A stretch of DNA of 64,000 nt, taken from Boswellia sacra. Taxonomy: Eukaryota; Streptophyta; Magnoliopsida; Sapindales; Burseraceae. A program made the translations under genes and the position numbers. This document shows positions 1 to 13,000 of the stretch, one piece after another. Below the pieces are notes generated by a model. That model searched no databases. It was not told the origin of the DNA and worked only from the letters and a program-made list of their open reading frames with translations. The stretch lies in NCBI GenBank assembly GCA_013180625.2, contig SNVD02010268.1, positions 124,001 to 188,000 of the forward strand, written 5' to 3'. The stretch's first letter is position 1. Each line of letters begins with the position of its first letter.

Positions 1-1151
1 GAGAAAAGGGACAAAAATGAGGATTCAGCAAAAGAGACAAGTAAGTCGACGTCGTATCATCACAATGATATCATGACAAACAAATATATGATATTAAATT
101 AGACCCCATTGTTTCCAATATTGTAATTTTAGGCAACAACTTGGGACGATTATAGGAACAGGAAAATCGTGTTTACGTTACTTAGTGGCTTTAATTATGA
201 GAATTTGTTTGACAATTTTGGATGGATGATTACCCATTTAAATATACGAGGTTTATTAAAATTTATATCTTATCCAATTCATTATAAGTCTTTCAAAATG
301 CTTATTATAGTTTATTATAAATGTTTATAAAATATGGACAAAAAATATTATCTACCTTATCTCATTTGAGTAATAGGACAGTTATAATCTGTATATTCGA
401 GTTTTAACTTAATTTCAAGTAAAAAAGACTTTATATTTTTCATCAATTATACATTTAAATTTGTCTTCAAATCATTATTTTTGTATCTCAAATCATCATT
501 TTTAGGGGTATAATTAATGAAAAATAAACAACTTCATATTTGTGATTCATAAAATATATGTAGTTATTATCTGTTTAAAATTCAGTCAAAACTCAATGAC
601 ACTTATTGATATTATCTCTTTGAGTAATTAAAGAACTTGGATCTCTTATAACAAAATGCAAAATGAAGTAAAATATTTTAATGATTTTGATTCACTTATG
701 ATAAGATTAATCGAAGTCATTTGCTATGTGATTGAAAATATAATTTAAAACATAAAGTTAATTTTTCTTAATATATTTTTTAACTACATTAAAAAAGAAA
801 AATTTTAATTCCATATAATTGATATCTAGAGTTGTGAATTTCGTATAGTTATAAAATCTTAAACTTGGGTAATACACAAAGAATCAGAATAAAATCAATA
901 AATTTGGTTGCGATAGATGATTTAACTTGTACTTGCTTATAATTTACTTAAACTCTAATATTTTAAGTTTTACTTAAACAATAGTTATAACTATAATCAA
1001 TTTATAACTTGATAAGAAATGAAATATATACATTGTAACAAGTGTACACGCATTTGTGCAATCAGAAAATGAACAAATCTTAATAAGATTTGACATCTTA
1101 TATTAGACACCAAATATATTGGATGATTTCAGATCCCTTTTGGAATTATTA
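1..1151. other. AT-rich intergenic DNA, no gene seen
   Basis: No open frame with recognisable protein similarity, no RNA gene and no clear terminal repeats were seen. Short A/T runs dominate. Confidence 0.5.
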
Positions 1152-1730
1152 ATTGTTGATTTTGGGTTCAAATTATGGATAGTGACTTTGTCTCGTATCT
1201 TTTATGTAGTGACTTGGGTTGCAGCTTATAAAAAGAGGGTTGCTTCCATTCCGTAATGAGCATTTTTTAAGACAAAATCGTGTTGGCTCTAGCCAAAATA
1301 GACAATATCTAGTAAGGACGTAAGCCTCATAAAATATATACATCAATAGTTGGCACTTGTGAGAACGTTCATAGCAGCACCCTGCCTCAGCACGCCACAA
1401 CTCAACCCATTGGGGGACCTGTTGATGCGGGGTCCAACAAGAAAGCCTCCTCTTCCTCAGCGAGTGCCTTTTTAGGACAAAACCGCGTTGGCTCAAGCTC
1501 AAAGTGGAGAATACTTCGTGCAAACGTAAGCCTTGTAAAATCCATACATCAACGATTAGCACTTGTGAGCATGTCTATACTGGCACGCCATCTCAGCATG
1601 TCACAACCTAACCCAATGAGAGACTCGTTGACATTGGGTCCAAATCAAGAGTGACGACTTTGTCCCACATATCTTATGTAGTAGATTGAATGCAAGCCCT
1701 TTCAAATTCATGCATCAACATTAATAAACC
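1152..1730. repeat. Degenerate direct-repeat array, LTR-like
   Basis: Three diverged copies of one unit start near 1152, 1420 and 1630. Each opens with a GTTGA...GGGTYCAA sequence. The first and third continue into GACTTTGTC...ATCTTATGTAG. The first two share a block beginning GACAAAAYCGYGTTGGCTC (near 1271 and 1476), followed by CACTTGTGAG and CTCAGCAYG. The first has a TATAAAAAG run near 1228. This looks like nested or tandem remnants of one LTR, but no intact TG...CA ends or target duplication could be fixed. The 129-residue minus-strand open frame inside it (1173-1562) has no recognisable family and is probably chance. Confidence 0.55.
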
Positions 1731-4092
1731 CTTATGTGTTTCAAATACCATCAAATAAAGTATTATTAACATTTTAATTTATTTTATGAATATGTCAAAA
1801 ATAGTTTTATATTTTTAATTTAATTGTCTGATTAGTGATAGGAGGTTATTTAATTTTTTTGAAACATTTAGGAGTTTATTATATTTTCTCAAACTGAAGA
1901 GGAATCGAATAAGCTATTACTATTATATTTGGTGTTATTTATCTACAAATAAGTGGTTAATGTCTATCCTACCGCGGGCTAAATACAGTGAGGTCAATTT
2001 AATTTTTGAAACTATTGGGTCTATATTGGACAAACCTTAAGGTGTTAATGTGAAAAATCTTTTAAAATTAAGGAACTTTAAGTTTTGACCTAAATTAAGG
2101 GGTTTAATTGACAATGACGCACTCTTAGAAAATTTTGATGTCATGGCTTTTTGATTATGAAATTATCCTAATGCCATTCTTCATTAAAAAAGACAAACAT
2201 CCTTCCTTTCTTCTTCTTTTTTCTTTATTTTTAGGCAAAATCTTCTTTAAACCACACTATTTTTCACAATACATGATATTTTACACAGTTTTTCACATAT
2301 TTATTGTCTAAAAAGCACAATATTAGCTTAGAAAAATGAACTGAGCTATGATGAAGTGATATGAGTAGTTTTGATGTTAAAAAAAAAAAAAAAAACTGAA
2401 ATTTTTTTAGAGAAAATCTAGGTTCTTTGGTGAGGAAGAAGACGACGACTCGACAATGCTTTTCGTTTTTGTCGATTGTTGAGCATCATATCGAATACTA
2501 TGCGATAGTGAAAGAGAGGTGTCAGATACTGTCGAATTTATATAAGCGATAGAACTCAACACATTATGTTGAGTATCGAGCACATAATCAAAAAAAAAAA
2601 AACGGATAATCATGTGTCGGATTGCTTGTAACTGAACATCTCATGTCATCGAGTGTCGCTTACATATAATCCGACACTCGATATATGTTTCTCTAGCCCT
2701 GTTGAGTGTTGAGCACGAAACTAGACAGCGAATTTGACACTCGTCATCGTCTATCTCCCTCTATTGACTTCAAAACCACCATTTTTACACATCTCACGCC
2801 TCGAATCATTTATCAAATACTTCAAAAATACATACAACCATAAATAACTTCTAAAACACAATAAATTGTCTACCTTTTTTTTTTTTTGGGCAGCAAAGGC
2901 TTCCAACCCCCATGATGATATTACCGCGAAGGTCGATCTGCATATATGTCAGCGAAGGTGCTTACAAATGGGGAGGATTTGATTATGAGTAATGGTTATG
3001 GAGGGGATGAAATGAATGAAATGAGAGTTGAATAAATTAATTGCAATGTTAAGGGTATTTGGGTAATTTTTGACCAAAAGGACCATAATATCAAAATTTT
3101 TTGAGAGTTGGTTAGTTTCAACTAAGCCCCTTAATAATTTGGATCATATTTTGAATTTACCCAAATTATCATCTAATCCTTTGTTTGTAAATTAGGTTAG
3201 GCTAAGTTAGGTTTCTTTTAAAATTATCTCATCCTTTATTTGTAGATTAGGTTAGTGTTAATTTTTTTTGGTCATAAGAGTTGAATTCATCTATAACCAT
3301 TGGTCCACTATAGATCTACTATAATTCAATGATTTCAAAATTTTTGAGTTTGATATTAAATTTAAATACCTTTTAATTTATGAAAAGAGTCATTTAACAT
3401 AAAATTTTGACATAATTTATTAATGCAAATTTATGATCCTTGATTCAATAGTTAAAATTGAAAGAAAAAATTATATTTAATATTGTAAACTTATCAATTA
3501 TCTCAATCATTAAATTTTATGGATCAATGGCTAAAATTTTTTATCTAATTTTATTTAAAAAAATTTACATTAAAATATCAATTCCCATTCAATTTATTTA
3601 TTACAACCATTAATTTGTAATAGATGATGAGTGAATGCGATAATTTGCATTTAAAAAAAAAGGCAGCAAGAGCCTGATCCTTTATTATATTATTATACAA
3701 ACCATTAATTTTAAAATATTCGGAACACAATTTTGGCGTAAAAATTTGTGATTATAGTATTATTCTATTTTATACTTCATACAATTTGTGATAAAAAATT
3801 GAGAGACGTTGAGCAGGGCAAGAGAAGTTAAAATTGTTGGTGCACACGTCCGCAAAAAGTTTCGGATAGTGCATAGAAAGAGGCGTAGCGGGAAATGGGG
3901 CGGCATCGGACAGAACGGCAAGAGGGTGGTTCAATAGGAAATCTCGAAATACGACAAAACCCAATTGTCAACCAACACATTTTATCCCATCCAAAAAAAA
4001 CCTGTTTCTCTCTATCGCATAATAAGCTTGCGCTTTAAAGTTTCCTTGATCGTTTCTGGTTTCTGGTTTCGTGAGAACCCACCTAGAGACAA
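1731..4092. other. Intergenic region upstream of the SDR-MDR gene
   Basis: AT-rich non-coding DNA. It contains the hairpin at 2648-2682 and a diverged duplication of about 50 bases around 3170-3255 (GTARATTAGGTTAG twice). The last hundred or so bases before the ATG at 4093 are pyrimidine-rich (TTTCTCTCTATCGC, GTTTCTGGTTTCTGG) and probably hold the 5' leader of that gene. No convincing TATA box could be assigned. Confidence 0.45.
2648..2682. repeat. Perfect 11-bp inverted repeat (hairpin)
   Basis: Arms ATCGAGTGTCG (2648-2658) and CGACACTCGAT (2672-2682) are perfectly complementary around a 13-base loop. Related pieces recur within 120 bases (TGTCGGATT near 2616, TGACACTCG near 2730), so it sits in a small cluster of the same motif. 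Confidence 0.75.
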
Positions 4093-7000
4093 ATGGAACT
4101 GAAACCGGGTTTATCAGCTTTTGTGACTGGTGCCGCTTCTGGGATTGGTGTGTTTTCGTTTTAAGTTCAGAAACTTAAATTTTGATTGATTGTAGTTAAG
4201 TGATGATTGTGTTGTTTTGTGATGAATGATTGGTTTGATTAGTTTTTGACTTATGTTTGGTGGGTTGTGAATTGAAAATTGAGTTGCTTTGGATATTTTG
4301 GCATCTGGGTTTGATTTTCTGAGATTTTTAGTATCTTTTAGCAGCCCAAACTGGAGTTGAATCATTTGGAATTGAATTAGGATGTTGTTAATAAACTGTA
4401 GGTGGATGTGCCGCAAGAAATCATTATGCCAGTCCTTAGTAATCTGTTTGTGTTGTGGGAAAGCAGATACTCAATTTATTTTATTGAAAGTTAAATTGTC
4501 AAGTCTTATTTATGGTTTATGTGTATCTTGCGTAAGTATGGTGTCTAATGTATTGTATAATCTGGTGACGTGGTGGTGTTCAATACGCAGGTAGAGCTCT
4601 GAGCTTAGCTCTTGCAGAGAAGGGCATATTTGTCACAGTTGTTGATTTTTCTGAAGAAAAGGGAAAGGAAGTTGCATCCCTTGTTGAAAAGGAGAATGCC
4701 AAGTTCTATTCAAACTTGGGATTTCCAGCTGCTTTATTCGTGAGATGTGATGTGACCAATACAAGTGAGTTTAGTATGATTTAGAGTTGGCAACAGCAAC
4801 TCAGGACTGTGAATAGTGTGTTCGTGCGTGTGTATAATATTTTCGTTTCATAGATTTGGAAATCTGTATAAATATTTTGCTATGGAGTTCTCTTTCCTCA
4901 TCCATTGTAAGGCTTTACCTTTCACATAATCATATAAATCTATATTATGAACAGGTGATCTAGCTGCTGCTTTTGAGAAGCATGTAGCAACATATGGAGG
5001 ATTGGATATCTGTGTAAACAGTGCTGGCATAGGTAATCCTATTCCATTCCATAAAGATCAAACTGATGGCACACGTTCATGGAGACTGACCATTGATGTG
5101 AATTTGAATGCAATTATTGATTGCACACGAAGGGCGGTATGTTTAAACTTTCTACAGGCCTTTCGTATTTTCTCTCTTATGCAATGCTCCAAAGCACCTC
5201 AAATGTGCATTAAGTAGTTTCCTTGACAATGCCAGAATATTTCCAATGTTTCAAAAGGGAATATGATAGTCAGTATACCTTTAAGACGTCTCTGCACTAC
5301 ATAAACTATCAATGTGATTTTAGAAAATTCTAAATGTAGCATTTGACAAAATAAGTGTTTACTGTTTGGAGTTGTTGAATTTTAAGTTCTATAATTTTTT
5401 TTTTTAATTTGATGAGGATATCTGGCAACTATGAAGTAATCATCATGTTTCCTAACAGATTGGAATTATGCAAGCTAAAAAAAAGCCTGGAGTGATTATA
5501 AATATAGGGTCATCTGCAGGTCTTTATCCAATGTATGTGGATCCTATCTACTCTGCTTCTAAAGGTTTGATGCTCTTATTACTTTTACTGATTTCTTTTC
5601 AGCATGCATATGACTTAAATTTCTGCTGTGCCTGAGTTGTCAGCATAGATAAATAATGAATCCTAAAGCTTGTATAACTATCAAAACAGTGCTTGTGTAT
5701 GTACAGTTTGATGCTTATGATGTTTGTTTTCACAGGTGGGGTTGTTTTATTTACTAGATCACTTGCTCCCTACAAACACCAAGGAATTCGCATCAATGCA
5801 CTTTGCCCTGAGGTAAGACATTAATTTGAAACATTCTAGGGAAATCCTCTGGTAAAATATCTGCCCTACTTCTAAAAAATTTCTGGTTGGTCAGATAATG
5901 ATGTTACATGAAAGATGTGGGGCAGCTTTTAGGTATTCTGATAGTAGTTTCTGCAAATTTTATGCCTCTTAAGGTCAAATCATGTTAAAAATACAAGAAG
6001 GACACCTCAAGATGAAGCAAAGGGTCTCTATTTACTGCTATAATGTGCTGTGCCTATTCATCTGGTTTTTCTGTGAATGTGAATGCAGTTTGTTCAAACG
6101 GAGATGGGCAATAAAGTAGCTCCAAAATTTGTTGACTTGATGGGGGGCTTTGTGCCTATGGAAATGGTGGTGAAAGGTATCTACTCCATGCATATTTTCA
6201 GTTCAGGCAGTCCTTATAATAATTTTTGATATTGAGCTGAAGTTTTGCAAACCAAAAAATATTCTCAAGCTTCTGGTACGACATCCTTATAAGATGAAAA
6301 TAAGAAATGAGATTAAATGTCTTAATCCAGCGCTTTTAGTTAAGGTCCATTACCATGAAAAGAAGCTTCTATAGCGTATCATCTTTTGGGCACAGGGGTT
6401 GTGGTTAGGCGTTGCTGGACCGAGATTGAATAAATGTCTATGACATCCAATGTTGTGCAGCTTGTGCTATTTAGGATGTCAACTCTACCTTTTAAAATGT
6501 TCACCTGGAATAAGATTTATCCAGTTGCTTTCTTAAGGTACCTTATTGTATTGATGCTACTATTTGAAGGTGCTTGCTGTCAAAGGGCTTTTAGTTGTTT
6601 ATGTATGTAAAAAAAAAAAAAAAAAAACTTATCTTTTGTCCCTCTTGCTTTTTGAATGTAATAAATCTGATTATGATATTAGGTGCTTTTGAGCTTATTC
6701 ACGATGAGACTAAAGCTGGCTCATGCCTGTGGATTACAAACCGCAGGGGCACCGAGTATTGGCCCACCCCTGCGGAAGAAGCAAAATACTTAGTGCGCCC
6801 TCGGAGAAGATCCTCATATACCCATTTGAATCTGAATCTCCAGCTTCCCCAAAGTTTTGAGAAAATGTAAGTTAAAATATATGAAACTTCCTTTTTTGGT
6901 TGGCTATTGGTGGGAAATTTAAAATATAATTTCAGTTATTCTACTTAGTTTATCATTTGTTGTGATACTTTGAGGCAATAAAATGAATTGAAATCATGAA

Positions 7001-10000
7001 GGTAAGATGAACTTTTATTTTTAACGCGCAAAATATTTCGGGGTTGACTGTCATTTATTAGACTTTTATTTAAATTATGTTACATTTTTTGATGCGAGTC
7101 TGATGTGAAGCTTTGCCCTTTGGCAAGATGACCACCCCACCGTATTCATTTTAAGAATATCTAGTTAATCACAGTCCTCTCTCATCCTGTTTAAAACCCA
7201 AAATTCTGTTGATGATACTCATTCTCGTGTTGCCATCTAATCTGCCCCAATAAGCTTTAGGCCATCAGAATTTCAAATGGTTTTCTCTTCTATTGCACCC
7301 GTTAATTTTTGCATGGAACCTACTCTTTTCCATTCGGAAAACTGTAATACATCTTTGATTGCCTTTTTTTTTCATTAAATTAAAAATAAAGAGGTATTGT
7401 GTAAATGAGATAAAATAAAGGTGACTATTTTAGATGTAAATAAGGGTAAAAATGTAAGTGATTGTGAATTATACAAAGTTTCAATGAAGTACATATGTGT
7501 GGTAAACAAGTAGCTTGGGGCTGCTTGAGTAATGAATGACACAAATGATATGGAAGCACTGTTGTTTTCTGTTATTACAGGACTCATGCATCTGGTTCTG
7601 TGCTTTAATATTCTTTATAGGCTGTTGAGGTCTTGCAAATGTGATAAATTTGAACTCGTTTTACTGATGCTTCATTTTGTTATCTGTTTTAAGTTTCTAA
7701 ATCTGTTGTTTTACCATACATTCATCACATAGAAGCAAACATTCATTTAATTTGATCAACTGTCTTGGAAATGTTAAAAGATGGGTGGCTTGCTTATTAT
7801 ACTTGTCAGTTCCTGATGACTTCATTTTAGTTTTTTTCCTCAGAGTTGTTCACACCTTGAGTCAGAATTTTCGGAATGCAACCTGCAAAGTTCGTGCTCC
7901 ATTGAGATTACCCATTAAACCAAATCATGTTCTTCTGAAAATCATTTATGCTGGTGTAAATGCTAGTGACGTAAGTCTATGATTCTTGTTGAAAAGAATT
8001 AAGATGAATTGCTTTTAGTTTTATTTTCTGGTCATCAGATACCTGGATGCATTGCTTGATGGATGAATAAAGCTGAAGAGATGTGTGATATCTTGACTTG
8101 TTCATATAATACAATCATCCACAAACATCTTAGTCAATGACAATTATACAAGTGGCTCTAGTTTTAGCATTAGTCTTAGACATGTTAAGTGTTGTCTTAC
8201 TTGACAAAGCCTTGAATTCTGTTATTGTTTTTGGGAGTTTGAACTTGGTTAATATTTGGTAATTTGGATGTCTGTTTAGTTTCTATTGAATAAGTTTGTA
8301 GTCTCATGGATGATCTTTAGTTTGGACTCTCTTTATCGTATCATACAGACCTACAGTGGTGAGATATTAGATTGAGGATATAGCCTTTAAGTAAAAGTTC
8401 AATCATTAATTCTTCTATGGTTCATCTTCCCAGTATCTGGTTCTTTGACTATGATAATGGCTAAGACTGATTGACTCTCTAAACTTACCAGGCCTCTGAA
8501 GTCGTCATAACTTGCACAAGGAACAATAGTCCCAAACTGTGTATTTATTCTCTGAACAGACTGCAGCCTGCCTCTAACCTCTGTATTAAGGTTTTAGCTT
8601 GTTCATAACAATTATGAGCCACAACGTATGTCCAATTTCTGTCAAAGCCTAGATAAATAGATAGCAATATAGAACACCTGGTCTGAAATGTGAACCAGTC
8701 GCTCATTTTGCTTTGTCGGTAGGTTATAAGTATGGTCAAAATCTTTGATGGAATGAGATGCTTATTAAATGGAGAATGGAGTTTGTTGGTTAATAAAATG
8801 GAAGGGATGGAAAAAAATCTAGGAACATGAGAACTTCTAGAATTGTTTGTTATTTTGTCTTTATTTTCACTATTTGTTAACAGTTAATCAGAGTCTAGGA
8901 AACTACTTCCATTTGTTTCTGCATGCATAACAAGGGCACTTTGTGGACAATGGACAGGTTAATTTCAGCTCAGGCCGTTATTTCTCTGGCAACAAAGACA
9001 GTGTTAATTCTCGTCTGCCATTTGATGCTGGCTTTGAGGTGAATAAATTATATTTGAATGTCATGGTGCAATAATGCAACTTAAGTAGTTGATATCCTTT
9101 GGTTGATCTTGTGGTTGGTAATCTTAGTACTGTAAAATTATTGCTCCTTATGATTTACCTTGCAGGCAGTGGGAATAATCGCAGCAGTAGGGGACTCTGT
9201 TAGTGACTTTAAAGTTGGCACTCCTGCTGCCATCATGATTTTTGGGGGCTATGCTGAATATCAAATGGTATGCTACCCTTGAATTTGTCTACTACAGCTT
9301 GCTTCAGTGGTCGATTTGATAAATGTTCTCAAGTCTTTACATTTGATTGCTCATAAAACTGCTGGAATCAAATGATTATCTCATCAATTATGGATTGTTT
9401 CCATGAAACAGGTTCCTTCAAAGCACATCCTTCCAGTTCCAAGCCCGGATCCAGAAGTTGTTGCCATGCTTACTTCTGGGCTAACAGCATCAATTGCTTT
9501 AGAAAAGGTGTATTTCATATATTGGTCAAATCCTAGTCTAGAGTCTTCCACATCCATGCCCCCTCACACGAACCCATGCACTAGAAGATGGTCCTTTTGT
9601 CATCAAATTCCTGAACATATCTTCATTGACACGCTGTGTTTTTAATCTTTTATTCCCCTTTGTCTTTTGCTTGCTTCCGTTATTATTTCTAATGGTATAT
9701 CTTAGACCCTTCATTCAGTTATATGTTTCAGCTCTGGCAATTTTTTTTTCCTCTCTTGGGACTTGTAGGCTGGACAGATGGAATCTGGAAACAAAGTGCT
9801 TGTTACAGCTGCTGCTGGAGGGACTGGACAATTTGCAGTTCAGGTTTACTTTAAAATATGAATATAATCGTCTGGTTAATGGGTTAACTGTTTCTTTCAC
9901 AACAAATATGAAACTTTCTTTGTAATTTGTCTTCCAACTTTAACGACACTAATTGGGAAGCAGTGCTATGATTAAGGGTCTTCATGGATTATGATGTTTT

Positions 10001-13000
10001 ATAAGTGGTTGTACTTATGCTATTTGTAATTCTATATAATCTAACAAAGCAGTTCTCTCTTTTCTCTTTTTGCTTTTATCTCTTGAAAAACTTGAACAAT
10101 TGTATACTGTAAAAATCTAGGTTCAGATTCAATAACCCAAGCAGCTTTCCTGTATGGTTTGCTGATAAACAACTGAATAAGTTAAATGTTATGAAAGCAT
10201 TTATTAATTTCTAGACTGATATGCTGTAATGCTTCGTAAATTGAACAGAACTTTTTCTTTCTAATGTTTTACATTGTATTCATATTCATCAATAAGCAGT
10301 TATGTTATTGGAAAACTACTAGAATTGCTTTATCGTAAAATTTGGATATACGAATCCATCTAGTTATAAGCTCTGGTCTTTAGCTTGGGTGGTTGGGGGT
10401 TGAGGTGGAACGGGTAGGTCTTAGGTCCAAAAAGAAAAATGATTCCTTCTGATTGTTACTTTCTGAAAAATCAATAATCTCAATAGTTTGCAGGTGCTTT
10501 TCTATTTGAAGTTTCTGCTTTTAAAATATTCTTTGTTGAGAAGTGAGGACTAGTGCTTATGAATGTAATATTTTTATTCCAGTGTTAACAAACTTTTAAA
10601 GTATATTCTGCTTGTGAATGTTAATCTAGAGATGTTCGTTTTGATTTATTTATTTGCAAAATTAGGCATCTAAGAAGCAATATAGTTATGAATTGTAAGG
10701 AAATATTATTACAAAGCTGCAAGCCGTAATCTAACTTTAGTCTATTTCTTGATGGTTGTATCTATTTATAGAAATTGAAACCAAGCAATGCTGTTGTGTG
10801 GAGCTGTTGCACTTGTATAGTGATTGATTTATTTATTAGCAAAAGTAGGCTGCTAAGAAGCAATTTATTTATGAATTGTAAGAAAATATTATTATGAAGC
10901 TGCAAGCCATAATCTAACTTTTCTATTTCATTATGGTTGGATCTATTTATAGAAATCGAAACTAAGCAATGCTGTTGTGTGGAGCTGTTGCAGTTTACAC
11001 AGTGATATTTATCATTTTAGATTGATTAGCTCAGTTAATTCTTAGACTTTTCTTTGTAAATTCTGCCAATCGTTTTGTCCATCTGAAAATATATTCTTGT
11101 TTTGCCTAAATTAATAGTTTAGCATTGATTTTGGGGTTGACTAAAATTGGCAGTAATAAATCCCTAAATGTGCAGCTTGCTAAATTGGCGGGAAATACAG
11201 TAGTTGCAACTTGTGGAGGTGAGGAAAAGGCGCAGCTTTTGAAACAACTAGGAGTTGATCGAGTCATAAATTATAAAGCTGAAGATATTAAAACCGTACG
11301 TCAGTAATTTTTTTCACTTTCCATATTTCTTTTTGTTTCTTGTAATTGGGAAGATTGGGATGGTAAGAATGACCGATGATTTCATTGGTGATGCAGTGAG
11401 TTAACTAACTCAGCAGATGGGATCGAATAGGTCCATTGTTTATGATGATCTTTTTCATAGGCTTTTTGGAATATCCTTCAGAATTGAAGCACATGCGTGA
11501 ACACGGACTTGCACATTTGTTGGCCTTTAGTAACATTACAAATTAAAACACATCTTTTAGTTCAAGTAGAGCTCAACTTAAAATCTCTATTTCAAAATTC
11601 CCCTGCTCAATTATTTTTCTATTAATTTATTTTTATAGAAACTTGTTTGAAACTTTCAAATAAAGTATATTTAAGTAGAAAAATGTTCAGGATTTGTTTG
11701 TTCGTCTGTCCAAATCACTTGCTTGATCAAAGTCATACATGTCTTAAACTTCGATCCAAAGAATGAGTGTGTTCTTACTTAGCTTGTAGACCAGGTACAT
11801 TATCCCTTTTTCAGTCGATTTATTATGACATACCATCTAATGATTTCTATATTCTTCGTTATTTCTAATCTTTAGGTTGTTATATACAGAATGCTTATGT
11901 CTAATGCTTATGTATTGATTCTTTCAGGTTTTTAAGAAGGAGTTTGCCCAAGGTTTTGATATCGTATATGAATCTGTTGGTGGTGACATGTTTAATCTGT
12001 GCTTGAATGCTTTGGCATTACATGGACGACTCATTGTGATTGGAATGATTTCCCAGGTTTTTTTCTCTAAAATGTTTCTCATAAAAATGGTGTTATACCG
12101 AATTCGTATCCATTGTTGAGTACTTATTTACTTTTTTTTATTTTCCTTACTTTTGTTGTTTTTTCATCATTCTTTGCATAGAATATATTTTATTTGTCAC
12201 TTTATGCAGACAGAAAAACTGATAAATAAACATAGGTTTCATGAAAGTTGATAGACAAATTCAATTCATTCTGATGGTTGTACCCTTTTGAGTTTTGATT
12301 GTTGGATTTGGTCATCATAATTGCCAATTCAGCCACAATTTTTACTCTGCGAATCTATGTTATAACTAAATTTTTGTTTTAGGATTTAATAGGATAGAGA
12401 TATATGATTTCTATTGAATGGATCAAGTGGATTAAAATTCTATCCAATACGGTGGGCATTTTGTATGTGGGATTTGGTCATGAGTGATTTTCATTCATTG
12501 TTGAATACTATTATGCAAGTTTTTAACCCTGGCATGAAGGAAAAATATCACAGGCGACTGAATGTAAGAGATATGTTTGCTTGCTTATATATTGAGTTGT
12601 CAACTAATGTCCAACTTTACCAGGCTGTTTCTGAGGTTTCTGGTGGCATGCCGCTAGATCCCATGCGTTGGATTCGTTTCCAGTTTGGGAGAGTAGAAAT
12701 ACCATGTCTTTCAAGTATTGACCTTATAAGTTATTATACAAGTGAAAAAGACATTTTTTATCCTCAAAAGCTACATATTATTAGTCAAAATCTAAAATCT
12801 TTATCCAGCTACCTGTCCAATGTATTCTATTTTTCCATTTTTCCTTTGATGTGTGAATGATGTGTGAATGACTGCTCTCAGTTTTGTTCAGTGGTTTTAA
12901 TCTAGTACCTCTGAAATGATTCATTCTCTTTTCAGTATCAAGGAGAACATGGATGGCAGCCAGCAAATTATCCAGGGCTATGTGAGAAGCTTTTGGCAAA

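Noticed and set aside
1173..1562. 129-codon minus-strand open frame
   Set aside because: It lies wholly in the degenerate LTR-like repeat array and resembles no protein.
7375..7732. Open frames on both strands in intron 7 of the NQR-like gene
   Set aside because: They overlap each other on opposite strands and have only hydrophobic low-complexity content.
12414..12860. 148-codon plus-strand open frame in intron 14 of the NQR-like gene
   Set aside because: It has no recognisable domain, and the gene's exons on both sides join perfectly without it.
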